Positions 18,657 to 30,072 of a DNA stretch of 64,000 nt are shown here, piece after piece (position 1 is the stretch's first letter; each line of letters opens with the position of its first letter). The notes beneath the pieces are model-generated. The model was not told the DNA's origin. It made no database searches and worked only from the letters and a program-made list of their open reading frames with translations. Both the position numbers and the translations under genes were made by a program. Where the stretch lies: contig JAEKKX010000004.1 in the NCBI GenBank assembly GCA_019510125.1, forward strand, positions 186,001-250,000, in the 5' to 3' direction. This DNA is from Lysobacterales bacterium. GTDB taxonomy: Bacteria; Pseudomonadota; Gammaproteobacteria; Xanthomonadales; Xanthomonadaceae.

Positions 18657-18828
18657 CCAGACGGGGACGCCCCGGCGGCGAAAGCCCTCCCCTCCGACCG
18701 ACGGCGGCCTCCGGGCCGCCGTCGGCGCGTCGCGGGCCCGGAAGGCGACCCCGCGGCTGGGGCGGGGCCGCCCTGTGCGATAATCCCGCGTTTACACCGA
18801 GCGGCCATGACGGCCGAGCCACGCCCCC

Positions 18829-20634
<1,806 letters not shown>

Positions 20635-20728
20635 GCGGGACGCGGCGCCGGACGACGCGGGCGGCGCACCGTCCGCCCGCCCACGGCATCGCCTCCCGGC
20701 ACCCCATTCACGATTCGAAGGAACACCC

Positions 20729-21547
20729 ATGGTCTGGTTCGAAATCCTCCTGGTCGCGCTGACCCTGATCACCGGCGTCATCTGGCTGATGGACAAGCTC
20801 TTCCTCGCCAAGCGCCGGGCGCGCGCCGACGGCCTGCTGGACGGCGCCGAAGAGCCGGTGGTCGTCGATTACGCCCGCGCGTTCTTCCCGGTGCTGGCGC
20901 TGGTGCTGGGGCTGCGCAGCTTCGTCGCCGAACCGTTCCGGATCCCGTCCAGCTCGATGATGCCGACGCTGCTGATCGGCGATTTCATCCTGGTCAACAA
21001 GTTCGCCTACGGCCTGCGCCTGCCGGTGACCAACACCAAGGTCCTCGACATCGGCGAGCCGCAGCGCGGCGACGTGGTGGTGTTCCGCTACCCCGGCACC
21101 GGACCGCAGGACCCGAACACCGGCGCCGACTACATCAAGCGCGTGATCGGCCTGCCGGGCGACACCATCGAATATTCGGGTCACACCCTCTCGATCAACG
21201 GCAAGGCGCTGGAGTACGTGCCGGACGGGGAGTTCACCGGCACCGGCCGCAACGCCGAGATGAACGGCGCCGCCCGGCTGACCGAGAAGTTCCCGGGCCA
21301 CGAGCACCAGGTCCTGGAGCTGCCCGACCAGTTCCAGGACCCGCGCGGGGAGGGGACGTGGACGGTCCCGGCGGGCCATTACCTGGTGATGGGCGACAAC
21401 CGCGACCGCAGCGATGATGGTAGATTCTGGGGATTCCTGTCGGAGGACAGGCTGCGCGGCAAGGCCTTCCTGGTGTGGCTCAACTGCAGCGGCTGGTTCT
21501 GCTCCGACGGATTCGATGCCTCGCGCATCGGCAACGGCATTCCCTGA
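20729..21547 (+). CDS. lepB: Signal peptidase I
   Basis: RSFVAEPFRIPSSSMMPTLLIGDFILVNKF, VIGLPGD, VMGDNRDRSDDGRFWGFL. Confidence 0.97.
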   Translation: MVWFEILLVALTLITGVIWLMDKLFLAKRRARADGLLDGAEEPVVVDYARAFFPVLALVLGLRSFVAEPFRIPSSSMMPTLLIGDFILVNKFAYGLRLPVTNTKVLDIGEPQRGDVVVFRYPGTGPQDPNTGADYIKRVIGLPGDTIEYSGHTLSINGKALEYVPDGEFTGTGRNAEMNGAARLTEKFPGHEHQVLELPDQFQDPRGEGTWTVPAGHYLVMGDNRDRSDDGRFWGFLSEDRLRGKAFLVWLNCSGWFCSDGFDASRIGNGIP

Positions 21548-21614
21548 GTCCGGCCCGGCCGGCCGGGTCCATCCAGAGATCGTCCACGACCATATCGCCA
21601 GAGGGGACACGGAT

Positions 21615-21995
21615 ATGCGACGCAAGCAGAGCGGCATGACCTTCACCAGTTTCGTCATCGTGATGGCGGTCGTCGGTTTCTTCCTTTTCATCTTCATGAA
21701 GCTGTTCCCGATGTACCAGGAATTCTTCTCGGTGAAGAGCGCGCTGAACGGCCTGTCCGCCGAGCCGGACATCGCGACCCAGGCGCCCGAGCAGATCAAG
21801 GACAAGTTCTTCAAGCGGCTGTACGTCAGCTATTCGGAGAACGTGAAGCCGCAGAACGTGCGCTTCGAGAACCGCGGCGGCGCGCAGGTCATGCACGTCG
21901 ACTACGAAGTCCGCAAGCCGCTGATCTACAACCTGGACGTGGTCGGCAAGTTCAGCGCCGAGCAGGTCTTCGGCGGCAAGCCCGCGGCGCAGTGA
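21615..21995 (+). CDS. DUF4845 domain membrane protein
   Basis: [44 protein letters not shown]; located between lepB and rnc as is typical. Confidence 0.85.
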   Translation: MRRKQSGMTFTSFVIVMAVVGFFLFIFMKLFPMYQEFFSVKSALNGLSAEPDIATQAPEQIKDKFFKRLYVSYSENVKPQNVRFENRGGAQVMHVDYEVRKPLIYNLDVVGKFSAEQVFGGKPAAQ

Positions 21996-22008
21996 TGCCG
22001 GTCCGGCG

Positions 22009-22674
22009 ATGAGCGTCGCCGCTTCCTGCGGCGGCCACGTCTTCCGCGATCCGGCGCTGCTGGAACGCGCACTGACCCACCGCAGCGCCGCCGCCGTCCA
22101 CAACGAGCGCCTCGAATTCCTCGGCGACGCCCTGGTCGGGGCGATCGTCGCCGAGGCGCTCTACGCGCGCTGGCCGAAGGCGGCCGAAGGCGAGCTCACC
22201 CGCGCCCGCGCCGAACTGGTCCGCGAGTCCGCGCTGGCGGCGCTGGCGCGCAGGCTCGACCTGGGCCCGCGCATCCTGCTCGGTCCGGGCGAAATGAAAT
22301 CCGGCGGCCACCGCCGCGAATCGATCCTTTCCGACGCCCTGGAAGCGGTGGTCGGCGCGATCTACCTCGACGCCGGTTTCGAGGCCTGCCGCGCGGCCGT
22401 GCTGCCGTGGTTCGCCGAGGCGATCGAGGCCCTGCCGCCGCCGCACAAGCTGGGCAAGGACGCCAAGACCCGCCTGCAGGAATGGCTGCAGGCCCGGCAA
22501 CGGCCGCTGCCGACCTACTCGCTGCTGTCCGAGAGCGGCGAGGAACACGCCAAGACCTTCCGCGCCGAGTGCGCGCTCGGCGAGCCGCCGCTGCGTCGCG
22601 AAGGCGAGGGCGCTTCCCGGCGCGCCGCCGAACAGGCCGCTGCCGAAGCGGTGCTGGGCGCGCTCGACGCCTGA
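22009..22674 (+). CDS. rnc: Ribonuclease III
   Basis: [12 protein letters not shown] signature; C-terminal dsRBD; 221 aa. Confidence 0.97.
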   Translation: MSVAASCGGHVFRDPALLERALTHRSAAAVHNERLEFLGDALVGAIVAEALYARWPKAAEGELTRARAELVRESALAALARRLDLGPRILLGPGEMKSGGHRRESILSDALEAVVGAIYLDAGFEACRAAVLPWFAEAIEALPPPHKLGKDAKTRLQEWLQARQRPLPTYSLLSESGEEHAKTFRAECALGEPPLRREGEGASRRAAEQAAAEAVLGALDA

Positions 22675-22822
22675 TCCCGGACGACGGCGCTCGACGCAGG
22701 CGCCCGTCCGACCGCCCCGACGCCGGGGATTTCCACTCGCCGGTTGTCCGGTCGCGCGCGGCTTTGTCGTGACCTTGGCTGCGCCCGCAGCGTGCGGGCG
22801 ACACCGCCAACGGACCCACGCC

Positions 22823-23308
22823 ATGACCCGTTCCTCGACGCTGCCCATCGTCGTGCTGTCCCTTGTCGTCCTCGCGCAGGCGTGGCTGCTGCACGGCCGC
22901 GGCGCGTCGCCCGCGCGCATCGCCGCCGCGGCCGGTGGCGCGGAGACCGCCGGCAGCGCCGAGCCGGCCGCGCCCGATGCCGACCCCGTCGCGGTCGCGG
23001 TGATGGCCCGCCTCGACCGCATCGACGCCCGCCTCGCCGCGCTGGACGACGCGCGCGTAGCGGCAGGACCCGCAGTCGTTCCGCCGGCGTCTCGGTCGGA
23101 ACCGCCATCGAGCGACCGCATCGATCCACGCACCATCGCCGACGCCGATCGCCGCCTCGCCGCGCTGCTGCCCGACCGCGACATCGACCGCGGCGCCTGG
23201 GCGCGCTGGCAGGCCGCGCTGGCCTCGCTGCCCGCCGAAGAACGCTTCGCCCTCTCCGCCGCGTTCGCCCGCGCGGTAAACGAGGACCGCCTCCGCTGGC
23301 GTCCCTGA
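22823..23308 (+). CDS. Hypothetical membrane-anchored protein
   Basis: MTRSSTLPIVVLSLVVLAQAWLL N-terminal TM; C-terminal ARWQAALASLPAEERFALSAAFARAVNEDRLRW. Confidence 0.6.
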   Translation: MTRSSTLPIVVLSLVVLAQAWLLHGRGASPARIAAAAGGAETAGSAEPAAPDADPVAVAVMARLDRIDARLAALDDARVAAGPAVVPPASRSEPPSSDRIDPRTIADADRRLAALLPDRDIDRGAWARWQAALASLPAEERFALSAAFARAVNEDRLRWRP

Positions 23309-23345
23309 CGCCGGCCGTCCATCCACCCCAGGGAGATCAACCGCC

Positions 23346-23732
23346 ATGAAGCCGACAGTCCTCGTTCCGTTCGCGGCGCTCGCCATCGCCGCCGCCCCGC
23401 TCGCGTCCGCCGGCACGCGCGCGGTCTACCAGGTCGTGATCAACGACAGCGCGCGCTGGGCCAACGGCACGCTGACCGATGCCCGCGGTTCCGCCGACAG
23501 CGTCCAGGGCATGGGCTGCTACCACAACGCGACGTCCGCCGGCTGCTTCGCCACCAACGCCGCCGGCGTGTCGCGCACCTGCACCACGGTCAACGCCCAG
23601 TTGATCGAGGTCATCCGCCACGTCGGTCCGGAGGCCTACGTCTATTTCCAGTGGAATACCGACGGCACCTGCAACTACGTGCTGGTCGAGAACAACTCGC
23701 GCTTCAAGCCGGGCTCCGCCTCGGGCTTCTGA
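23346..23732 (+). CDS. Hypothetical secreted Cys-containing protein, 128 aa
   Basis: Signal MKPTVLVPFAALAIAAAPLASAGT; four cysteines in the mature part. Confidence 0.65.
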   Translation: MKPTVLVPFAALAIAAAPLASAGTRAVYQVVINDSARWANGTLTDARGSADSVQGMGCYHNATSAGCFATNAAGVSRTCTTVNAQLIEVIRHVGPEAYVYFQWNTDGTCNYVLVENNSRFKPGSASGF

Positions 23733-23816
23733 TCGGGGCGCCTCGTCCCGGGCGGCCCGGCGCTGGCGGTCCGGCGCGGGCGGCCGGCGACGCCCGCCCG
23801 GGCTTACAATGCCGGC

Positions 23817-24752
23817 ATGAGCGAACCTTCCCATCGCGCCGGCCACGTCGCCGTCCTCGGCCGCCCGAACGTCGGCAAGTCGACCCTGATCAACGCCCTC
23901 GTCGGGGCCAAGGTCAGCATCGTCTCGCCGCGCCCGCAGACCACCCGCCACCGCATGCTCGGCATCGCCAGCTTCCCCGAAGGACAGCTCGTGCTGGTCG
24001 ACACCCCCGGCATCCACGCCGACAAGGGCAAGGCCACCGCCTCGGCGATGCACCGGATGATGAACCGCGCCGCCCGCGGTGCGCTGGAAGGCGTGGACGC
24101 CGCGCTGCTGGTGATCCGCGCCGGGCAGTGGGACGAGGAGGACACGCTGGCCTACGACGCGCTCAAGGGCGCGGGCATCCCGACGGTGCTGGTCGTGAAC
24201 CAGGTCGACCGCCATCCCGACAAGACCACGCTGCTGCCGTTCCTGGCGCAGGTCAGCGAAGGCCGCGACTTCGCCGCGGTGGTGCCGCTGTCGGCGCTCA
24301 AGCGCAGCGGCCTGCCGTCGCTGCTCAAGGCCGTGCTGCCGCTGCTGCCCGAGCAGGACGCGCTGTACCCCGAGGACGAGATCACCGACAGGAGCCAGCG
24401 CTTCCTCGCCGGCGAACTGGTGCGCGAACAACTGATGCGCCAGCTCGGCGCCGAACTGCCGTACGCGACCACGGTGGAGATCGAGCGTTTCGAGGAGGAG
24501 GCGGTCAAGCGCAAGGGCGCGCCGCCGGAGACGATGTACCGGATCGGCGCGGTGATCTGGGTCGAACGCGACGGCCAGAAGGCGATCGTCATCGGCAAGG
24601 GCGGCGCCCGCCTGCGCGAGATCGGCACCAAGGCGCGCCAGCAGATGGAGCGCATGTTCGGGGTGAAGGTCTTCCTCGAAACCTGGGTCCGTGTCCGCGA
24701 CGGCTGGTCGGACGACGAAGCCGCGCTGAAGGCGTTCGGGTATTCGGACTGA
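23817..24752 (+). CDS. era: GTPase Era
   Basis: [43 protein letters not shown] domain [12 protein letters not shown]. Confidence 0.98.
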   Translation: MSEPSHRAGHVAVLGRPNVGKSTLINALVGAKVSIVSPRPQTTRHRMLGIASFPEGQLVLVDTPGIHADKGKATASAMHRMMNRAARGALEGVDAALLVIRAGQWDEEDTLAYDALKGAGIPTVLVVNQVDRHPDKTTLLPFLAQVSEGRDFAAVVPLSALKRSGLPSLLKAVLPLLPEQDALYPEDEITDRSQRFLAGELVREQLMRQLGAELPYATTVEIERFEEEAVKRKGAPPETMYRIGAVIWVERDGQKAIVIGKGGARLREIGTKARQQMERMFGVKVFLETWVRVRDGWSDDEAALKAFGYSD

Positions 24753-24765
24753 GCCGGGCGCAGTA

Positions 24766-25275
24766 ATGGATCGGCACCAGCGCGTACTGCCCGAGCTGAG
24801 GCAGGCCGTGGTCGGGCGCACGATCGGACATGTCTGGCGAGGGCACGGTTCCGCGATCTTCCTCGAATTGGGCGCTCCGACCTCCTCGACTCGCGCGGAT
24901 GGTCAGCCGGGGCAACCGCGCGGAGATCTTTCCATCGGGATCGAATGGAACTGGCGCTTCGAGCGAGCGCGTTCGATCCTTGGCGGGACCTGGAGCGACG
25001 AACGACGCTGGCCGGCTTTCTTCCGTTCGATCCTGGGGCAATCGGTTCGCGACCTGGCGTTGCTCGGAACGCTTCCCGAGATCGAGCTGACGTTTTCCAA
25101 CGACATGCGCCTGCGATCGTTCATGAACGACGCCGGTCAACCGCAGTGGTCGGTCATCGAGCAGCGGCCCGGCCACATGCGGACATGGTGCGTGCAGCGT
25201 GGTCGCATCGTGTGCGTAACCCGGAACGTGGCATCCACCTCGCTTGTCCGGGTGTCCATGCAGGGCGATGCCTGA
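24766..25275 (+). CDS. Hypothetical protein, immunity-protein-like
   Basis: 169 aa; [22 protein letters not shown]...[24 protein letters not shown]...[32 protein letters not shown] overlap with recO. Confidence 0.65.
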   Translation: MDRHQRVLPELRQAVVGRTIGHVWRGHGSAIFLELGAPTSSTRADGQPGQPRGDLSIGIEWNWRFERARSILGGTWSDERRWPAFFRSILGQSVRDLALLGTLPEIELTFSNDMRLRSFMNDAGQPQWSVIEQRPGHMRTWCVQRGRIVCVTRNVASTSLVRVSMQGDA

Positions 25276-26057
25276 TGCGCTACACCGCCGAACCTGCGTT
25301 CGTCCTACATGCGCGCGCCTGGCGCGAGACCAGCCTGCTGGTCGAGGTGCTGAGCCGCGAGCACGGGCGCGTGGGGCTGGTGGCGCGCGGCGTGCAGGGA
25401 CCGAAGAAGCACGTGCTGCGCGCGGCGCTGCAGCCGCTGCAGCACATCCGCTTCGACGGCGTGCAGCGCGGCGAACTCGCGCAGTTGCACGGCGCCGAGG
25501 CGATCGACGAGGCGCCGCGCCTGCAGGGCGAGGCGATGCTGGCCGGCTTCTACCTCAACGAACTGATGCTGCGTCTCGCCCCGCGCCACGACGGCGTCGG
25601 CGCGCTGTACGCGATCTACGGCGAGACCCGCGCGCGACTGGCGCTGGTCGACCTGCCGCTGGCGTGGACGCTGCGCCGGTTCGAGCGCGACCTGATCGAG
25701 GCGCTCGGCGTGGGCTTCGCCTGGGACGCCGACGGCGACGGCCGCGACATCGACCCGGCCGCGCGCTACGTGCTCGACGCCGAGCACGGTCCGCGACGGT
25801 TGCTCGGCGATGTCGCCCGCCGTGAAACCGCGACCGGCCGCGCGCTGCTCGATCTCGCCGCCGACCGCGAACCCTGCGCCGAGGACATGCCGGGCCTGCG
25901 CCGGGCGATGCGCGCGCTGTTGCTGCATCACCTCGGGGGGCGCGGGCTGAAGTCGTGGGAACTGATCGCGGCGCTGCCGCGGGGCGCGCCCGTGGCTGCT
26001 CAGACGGACGACGCGATGTCGTCCGACAGCGCGGGCGACGCCGCCAGCGTGTCCTGA
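25275..26057 (+). CDS. recO: DNA repair protein RecO
   Basis: [38 protein letters not shown]; RecO C-terminal domain. Confidence 0.95.
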   Translation: MRYTAEPAFVLHARAWRETSLLVEVLSREHGRVGLVARGVQGPKKHVLRAALQPLQHIRFDGVQRGELAQLHGAEAIDEAPRLQGEAMLAGFYLNELMLRLAPRHDGVGALYAIYGETRARLALVDLPLAWTLRRFERDLIEALGVGFAWDADGDGRDIDPAARYVLDAEHGPRRLLGDVARRETATGRALLDLAADREPCAEDMPGLRRAMRALLLHHLGGRGLKSWELIAALPRGAPVAAQTDDAMSSDSAGDAASVS

Positions 26058-26836
26058 ACCGCGGCCTCGAATCGGGCCAGCGCTTCGCCGTCGCCGGGAC
26101 GCGCGCGCAGCGCATCGACCGCCGCCGCCATCCGCGCCGCGCCCACGAAGCCGCAGCTCGCCTGCAGCCGATGCAGCTGGGCGCGGATCGCCGCGACATC
26201 GCCAAGGCGTGCGTCGGCGATCACGCAACCGGCGGCGGTCGGCAATTCCTGCAGGAACAGACCGCGCATCGCGGCGACGTGCGCGCGGCTGCCGTTGAGC
26301 GCCCGCAGCGCGACGGCGTCGTCCCAGACCGGAAGTTTCGCGCCGACGCCGACGCCGGCGATGCGGCGGGCCGGCGGTTCGAGCGGTGCTTCGAGCGGTG
26401 GTTCGAGCGATGCTTCGATCGGCGTTTCGGGCGGCATTCCGGCCGGCGTCGATCCGTCCGGATCGCCGAGCGCCCGCCGCACGCCGGCCTGCAGTGCCGC
26501 CACCGACAGCGGCTTGAGCAGCACGGCGTCGAACCCGGCGGCGATCAGCGCGTCCAGCGGTTCGCGGCGCGTCTCCGCGGTGTGCGCCAGCGCGGGCGTG
26601 CGCAGCCCGCATGCGCGCAGTTCCGCGAGCAGCGATGCGCCGTCGCCGTCCGGCAGGTGGGCGTCGAACAGCCACAGGTCGCAGCCGTCGGCCCGCCGGC
26701 GGGCTTCCGCCAGCGAGCCGGCGACATCGACCCGGGCGGGCAGCGCTTCCAGCGCCGACGCCAGGAACGCCGCGCTCACCGGATCGTCCTCCAGCAGCAG
26801 GAGGCGGGGCAGGGGCGGGGCGGCGGATGCGTTCAT
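26000..26836 (-). CDS. Response regulator receiver + Hpt domain protein
   Basis: [18 protein letters not shown]...[13 protein letters not shown]...LLKPLS receiver; Hpt-like helical C-terminus [21 protein letters not shown]. Confidence 0.8.
   Translation of the reverse strand: MNASAAPPLPRLLLLEDDPVSAAFLASALEALPARVDVAGSLAEARRRADGCDLWLFDAHLPDGDGASLLAELRACGLRTPALAHTAETRREPLDALIAAGFDAVLLKPLSVAALQAGVRRALGDPDGSTPAGMPPETPIEASLEPPLEAPLEPPARRIAGVGVGAKLPVWDDAVALRALNGSRAHVAAMRGLFLQELPTAAGCVIADARLGDVAAIRAQLHRLQASCGFVGAARMAAAVDALRARPGDGEALARFEAAVQDTLAASPALSDDIASSV
26376..26447. repeat. 12-bp tandem repeat (~6 units, degenerating) in the REC-Hpt linker
   Basis: GGTTCGAGCGGT GCTTCGAGCGGT GGTTCGAGCGAT GCTTCGATCGGC GTTTCGGGCGGC ATTCCGGCCGGC. 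Confidence 0.9.
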
Positions 26837-26860
26837 CGCGGCTCGTATACGCTGACGGCC

Positions 26861-28945
26861 ATGTCGCCCCGCATCTTACGCACCCCGTTCGCGCTCGTGT
26901 TCGCCGCGCTCGTGCTGGCGGCGTGCGCGTGGCCGCACGCGGCGCTGGCGCGGACCGCGACCGCGACGATCGCGCGTGTGACGACCGGGCTCGCCACCCT
27001 CGACCGCGTCGAGGTGCGGCTGGACTGGCCCGCGGAAGCGGAGGCGGGCACGCTGCAACTGCACGTCGGCGCGCTGTCCGCGCCGTCGCTGGGCTACGCC
27101 TTCCGCGACCTGCGCTGGCGATGCCCGCTGCGTCGCGACGGTGCCGGCGGCTGGCGCTGCGCCGGCGAGGTCGCCTCCGGCGGTGCGCGACCGATGCGGC
27201 TCGACGTCGCGCTCGGCGCGGCGTTCACCGATGTCGTGCTGGCGCAGGGCGAGGCCCGGGTCGAAGTGCACCGCCAGGCCGCCGCGCCCGACGCGACGCG
27301 GGTCGATCTGGTCCGCGTGCCGCTGCTGTGGACCCAGGCCCTGCTCGACCGCGCCTGGTCGGCGGGCCGGCTCAAGCAGGGGCGCGCCGATGCGCGATTG
27401 ACGGTCGATGCGCCGGCCAACGCGCCGCTGCGGGTCTCCGGCCCGCTCACCATCGCCGGCGCCGGGCTGGAGACCGCCGACGGCGCCATCGCCGCGGAAA
27501 ACCTCGGCGGCCGTTTCGCGCTCGACATGCGCTTCGACGGTCCGCGCACGAGCGTCGGCCTCGACGGCGCGCTGCAGGGCGGCGAATTCCTCTACGGCAG
27601 CGCCTACGTCGCGCTGCCCGCGACGCCGGTGGGATTGACGATCGCCGCCGCCGGCGACCCGCGCGGCTGGCGGCTGCCGACGATCGCCTGGCGCGACGGC
27701 AAGGCGCTGACGGCGCAGGGGCAGGCCGCGTTCGATCCCGGCGGCGGCCTGCAGGCGCTCGACATCGCGCTCCGCAGCGACGATCTCGCGCCGCTGCCGG
27801 CGCGCTATCTCTCCGGCTGGCTCGGCAGCGCCGGTCTCGGCGATCTGGCGCTGGACGGCGCGCTCGACGCCCGCCTGCGCCTGGATGGCGAAGGCCTGCG
27901 CGACGCCGAGGCCAGGCTGTCGCAGGTGACCCTGCGCGACGGCAAGGACCGCTTCCGCTTCGACGGCCTCGACGGCGACGTGCGCTACGTCGGCGGGGCG
28001 ACGCCGGCGTCGAGCGACCTGGCGTGGCGCGGCGGACAGCTCTACGGCCTCGCGTTCGGGGCGACGACGCTGGCGCTGCGCAGCGCCGACGGCCGGATCG
28101 GCCTGCGCAGCCCGGCGACGCTGCCCGCGGTCGGCGGCAGCCTGCGCTTCGACCGCTTCGAGCTGCGGCCCCCGGCCGGCGAACGACGGCTGGAAGCCGG
28201 CTTCGGCCTGACCCTCGACGGCATCGACATCGGCCGGCTCGCGCAGGGCTTCGGTTGGCCCGCCTTCCGCGGCACCCTCGGCGGCCGCATCCCGGACGCG
28301 CGTTACGCCAACGACCGGCTCAGCTTCGAGGGCGGGCTCGACATGGCGATCTTCGACGGCCAGGTGCACGTTTCGTCGCTGGCGATGGAGCGGCCGTTCG
28401 GCGTGGCGCCCACGCTGTCGGCGGACGTCGCGCTGCGCGGGCTCGATCTGCTCGCGGTGACCGAGGTGTTCGACTTCGGCAGCATCAGCGGCCGCCTCGA
28501 CGGCAGCATCCGCGACCTGCGCCTGGTCGACTGGACCGCCACCGCCTTCGACGCCGAATTCCACACCGTCCCGCGCAAGGGCGAGCGCCAGCGCATCAGC
28601 CAGCGCGCGGTGCAGAACATCTCGAGCGTCGGCGACGCGTCGTTCGTCAGCACCCTGCAGGGCAAGCTGATCGGGCTGTTCGACGACTTCGGCTATCGCC
28701 GCATCGGCATCGCCTGCCGGCTGCAGAACACGGTCTGCACGATGTCGGGACTCGAGGGCGTCGCGGGCGGCGCCGCGGCCGATGCCCCGGAAACGTCCGG
28801 TTCAGCCGGCGGATTTACCATCGTCGAGGGCGCGGGCCTTCCGCGCCTGCGGGTGGTCGGGTTCAACCGGCACGTCGATTGGCCGACGCTGGTGGAACGC
28901 CTCCAAGCGGTCGGCAGCGGCGACGTCGCCCCGGTCATCCACTGA
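26861..28945 (+). CDS. ydbH: AsmA-like / YdbH-family intermembrane transport protein
   Basis: 694 aa secreted protein with long beta-rich repetitive central region; LAQGFGWPAFRGTLGGRIPDARYANDRLSFEGGLDMAIFDGQVHVSSLAMERPFG and RRIGIACRLQNTVCTMSGL C-terminus; followed by a DUF1318 (YdbL-like) gene. Confidence 0.7.
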   Translation: MSPRILRTPFALVFAALVLAACAWPHAALARTATATIARVTTGLATLDRVEVRLDWPAEAEAGTLQLHVGALSAPSLGYAFRDLRWRCPLRRDGAGGWRCAGEVASGGARPMRLDVALGAAFTDVVLAQGEARVEVHRQAAAPDATRVDLVRVPLLWTQALLDRAWSAGRLKQGRADARLTVDAPANAPLRVSGPLTIAGAGLETADGAIAAENLGGRFALDMRFDGPRTSVGLDGALQGGEFLYGSAYVALPATPVGLTIAAAGDPRGWRLPTIAWRDGKALTAQGQAAFDPGGGLQALDIALRSDDLAPLPARYLSGWLGSAGLGDLALDGALDARLRLDGEGLRDAEARLSQVTLRDGKDRFRFDGLDGDVRYVGGATPASSDLAWRGGQLYGLAFGATTLALRSADGRIGLRSPATLPAVGGSLRFDRFELRPPAGERRLEAGFGLTLDGIDIGRLAQGFGWPAFRGTLGGRIPDARYANDRLSFEGGLDMAIFDGQVHVSSLAMERPFGVAPTLSADVALRGLDLLAVTEVFDFGSISGRLDGSIRDLRLVDWTATAFDAEFHTVPRKGERQRISQRAVQNISSVGDASFVSTLQGKLIGLFDDFGYRRIGIACRLQNTVCTMSGLEGVAGGAAADAPETSGSAGGFTIVEGAGLPRLRVVGFNRHVDWPTLVERLQAVGSGDVAPVIH

Positions 28946-29011
28946 CGGCGCTCGATCGGCGACCGGAGACATTCGATACACTCGGCCACAGTCATCCACG
29001 GGAGAAAACGC

Positions 29012-29659
29012 ATGCGTCGTCTGTTCGGGCTCACGATGGCGTCCGCGCTGGTGCTCAGCGCCTGCGTCACCATCAACGTGTACTTCCCGGCCGCCGAGGC
29101 CAAGGAAGCCGCCAAGGTCTTCGTCGAGAAGGTGCTGGACCAGGCCGACGCCCCGGCCCCGCAGGCCGCGCCGTCCGGCGGCGGCATGGCGCTGCAGGCG
29201 CCGCGCCCGCGCCCGGAGCCGGCCCGCTTCGTCGTGGAGCTACCGGCCTCGGGTGGTTTCGACCCGCTGATGCTGCTCGGCATCTCCCCGGCGATGGCCC
29301 AGAGCCAGCCCGACTTCAACATCCAGACGCCCGCGATCCAGGCGATCCAGGCGCGGATGGAACAGCGTTTCGACAGCCAGTTGCGGCCGCATTTCGACTC
29401 CGGCGCGCTGGGCTTCGGCGACGACGGCCTGGTCGTGGTCCGCGACCCTGCCGCGCTCGCGCTGAAGGATCGCGTGCCGGTCAACAACGCCGTCGCCGAC
29501 GAGAACCGTGACCGCAAGGCGGTCTACCGCGAGATCGCGGTCGCCAACGGCCATCCGGAATGGGAAGGCCAGATCCGCAGCGTGTTCGCCCGCCAGTGGA
29601 TCAGCAGCGCTAAGTCCGGCTGGTGGTATCAGCAGGGCGGGGCGTGGAAGCAGAAGTGA
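29012..29659 (+). CDS. ydbL: DUF1318 (YdbL-family) lipoprotein with YnbE-like N-terminus
   Basis: Lipobox LSAC; ITINVYFPAAEAKEAA-type N-term (VTINVYFP); ENRDRKAVYREIAVANGHPEWEGQIRSVFARQWISSAKSGWWYQQGGAWKQK. Confidence 0.75.
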   Translation: MRRLFGLTMASALVLSACVTINVYFPAAEAKEAAKVFVEKVLDQADAPAPQAAPSGGGMALQAPRPRPEPARFVVELPASGGFDPLMLLGISPAMAQSQPDFNIQTPAIQAIQARMEQRFDSQLRPHFDSGALGFGDDGLVVVRDPAALALKDRVPVNNAVADENRDRKAVYREIAVANGHPEWEGQIRSVFARQWISSAKSGWWYQQGGAWKQK

Positions 29660-30072
29660 GCGGAAGCGATAAGCCGCGCCTCGTCATCGATGGCGCGGCT
29701 TTCGATACGCTGGAAGGGTTTTTTCAGCATTTTTCCGAGATTGCGCTCGATGGCAGCACATGGGGGCGCAACCTTGATGCCTTCAACGACGTGCTCCGGG
29801 GCGGATTCGGAACCCCGGAGGGCGGTTTCATTCTCGAATGGCGGAACCACGTGCTTTCACGGCTCCGGCTGGGCCATGCGGAAACGGCCCGGCAATACGA
29901 ACGGATGCTGCAGACGTGCCATCCCAATCATGTGGCTCGGCTCGAGTCCTTGCGGCGTGATGCCATGAGAGGGGAGGGGGCGACGGTCTTCGATTGGATC
30001 ACCGGGATCATTGCCGACCATGGCCCCGGGGGTGATGAGTCCGAGGATGGGATCGAACTTGTCTTGAGTTGA
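29656..30072 (+). CDS. Barstar family protein (orphan)
   Basis: VIDGAAFDTLEGFFQHFSEIALDGSTWGRNLDAFNDVLRGGFGTPEGGFILEW matches barstar; GTG start overlapping the upstream stop. Confidence 0.8.
   Translation: MSGSDKPRLVIDGAAFDTLEGFFQHFSEIALDGSTWGRNLDAFNDVLRGGFGTPEGGFILEWRNHVLSRLRLGHAETARQYERMLQTCHPNHVARLESLRRDAMRGEGATVFDWITGIIADHGPGGDESEDGIELVLS

Noticed and set aside
22675-22822. Possible ncRNA between rnc and the hypothetical gene
   Set aside because: Only weak GC-rich inverted repeats; no promoter or terminator pair recognisable.
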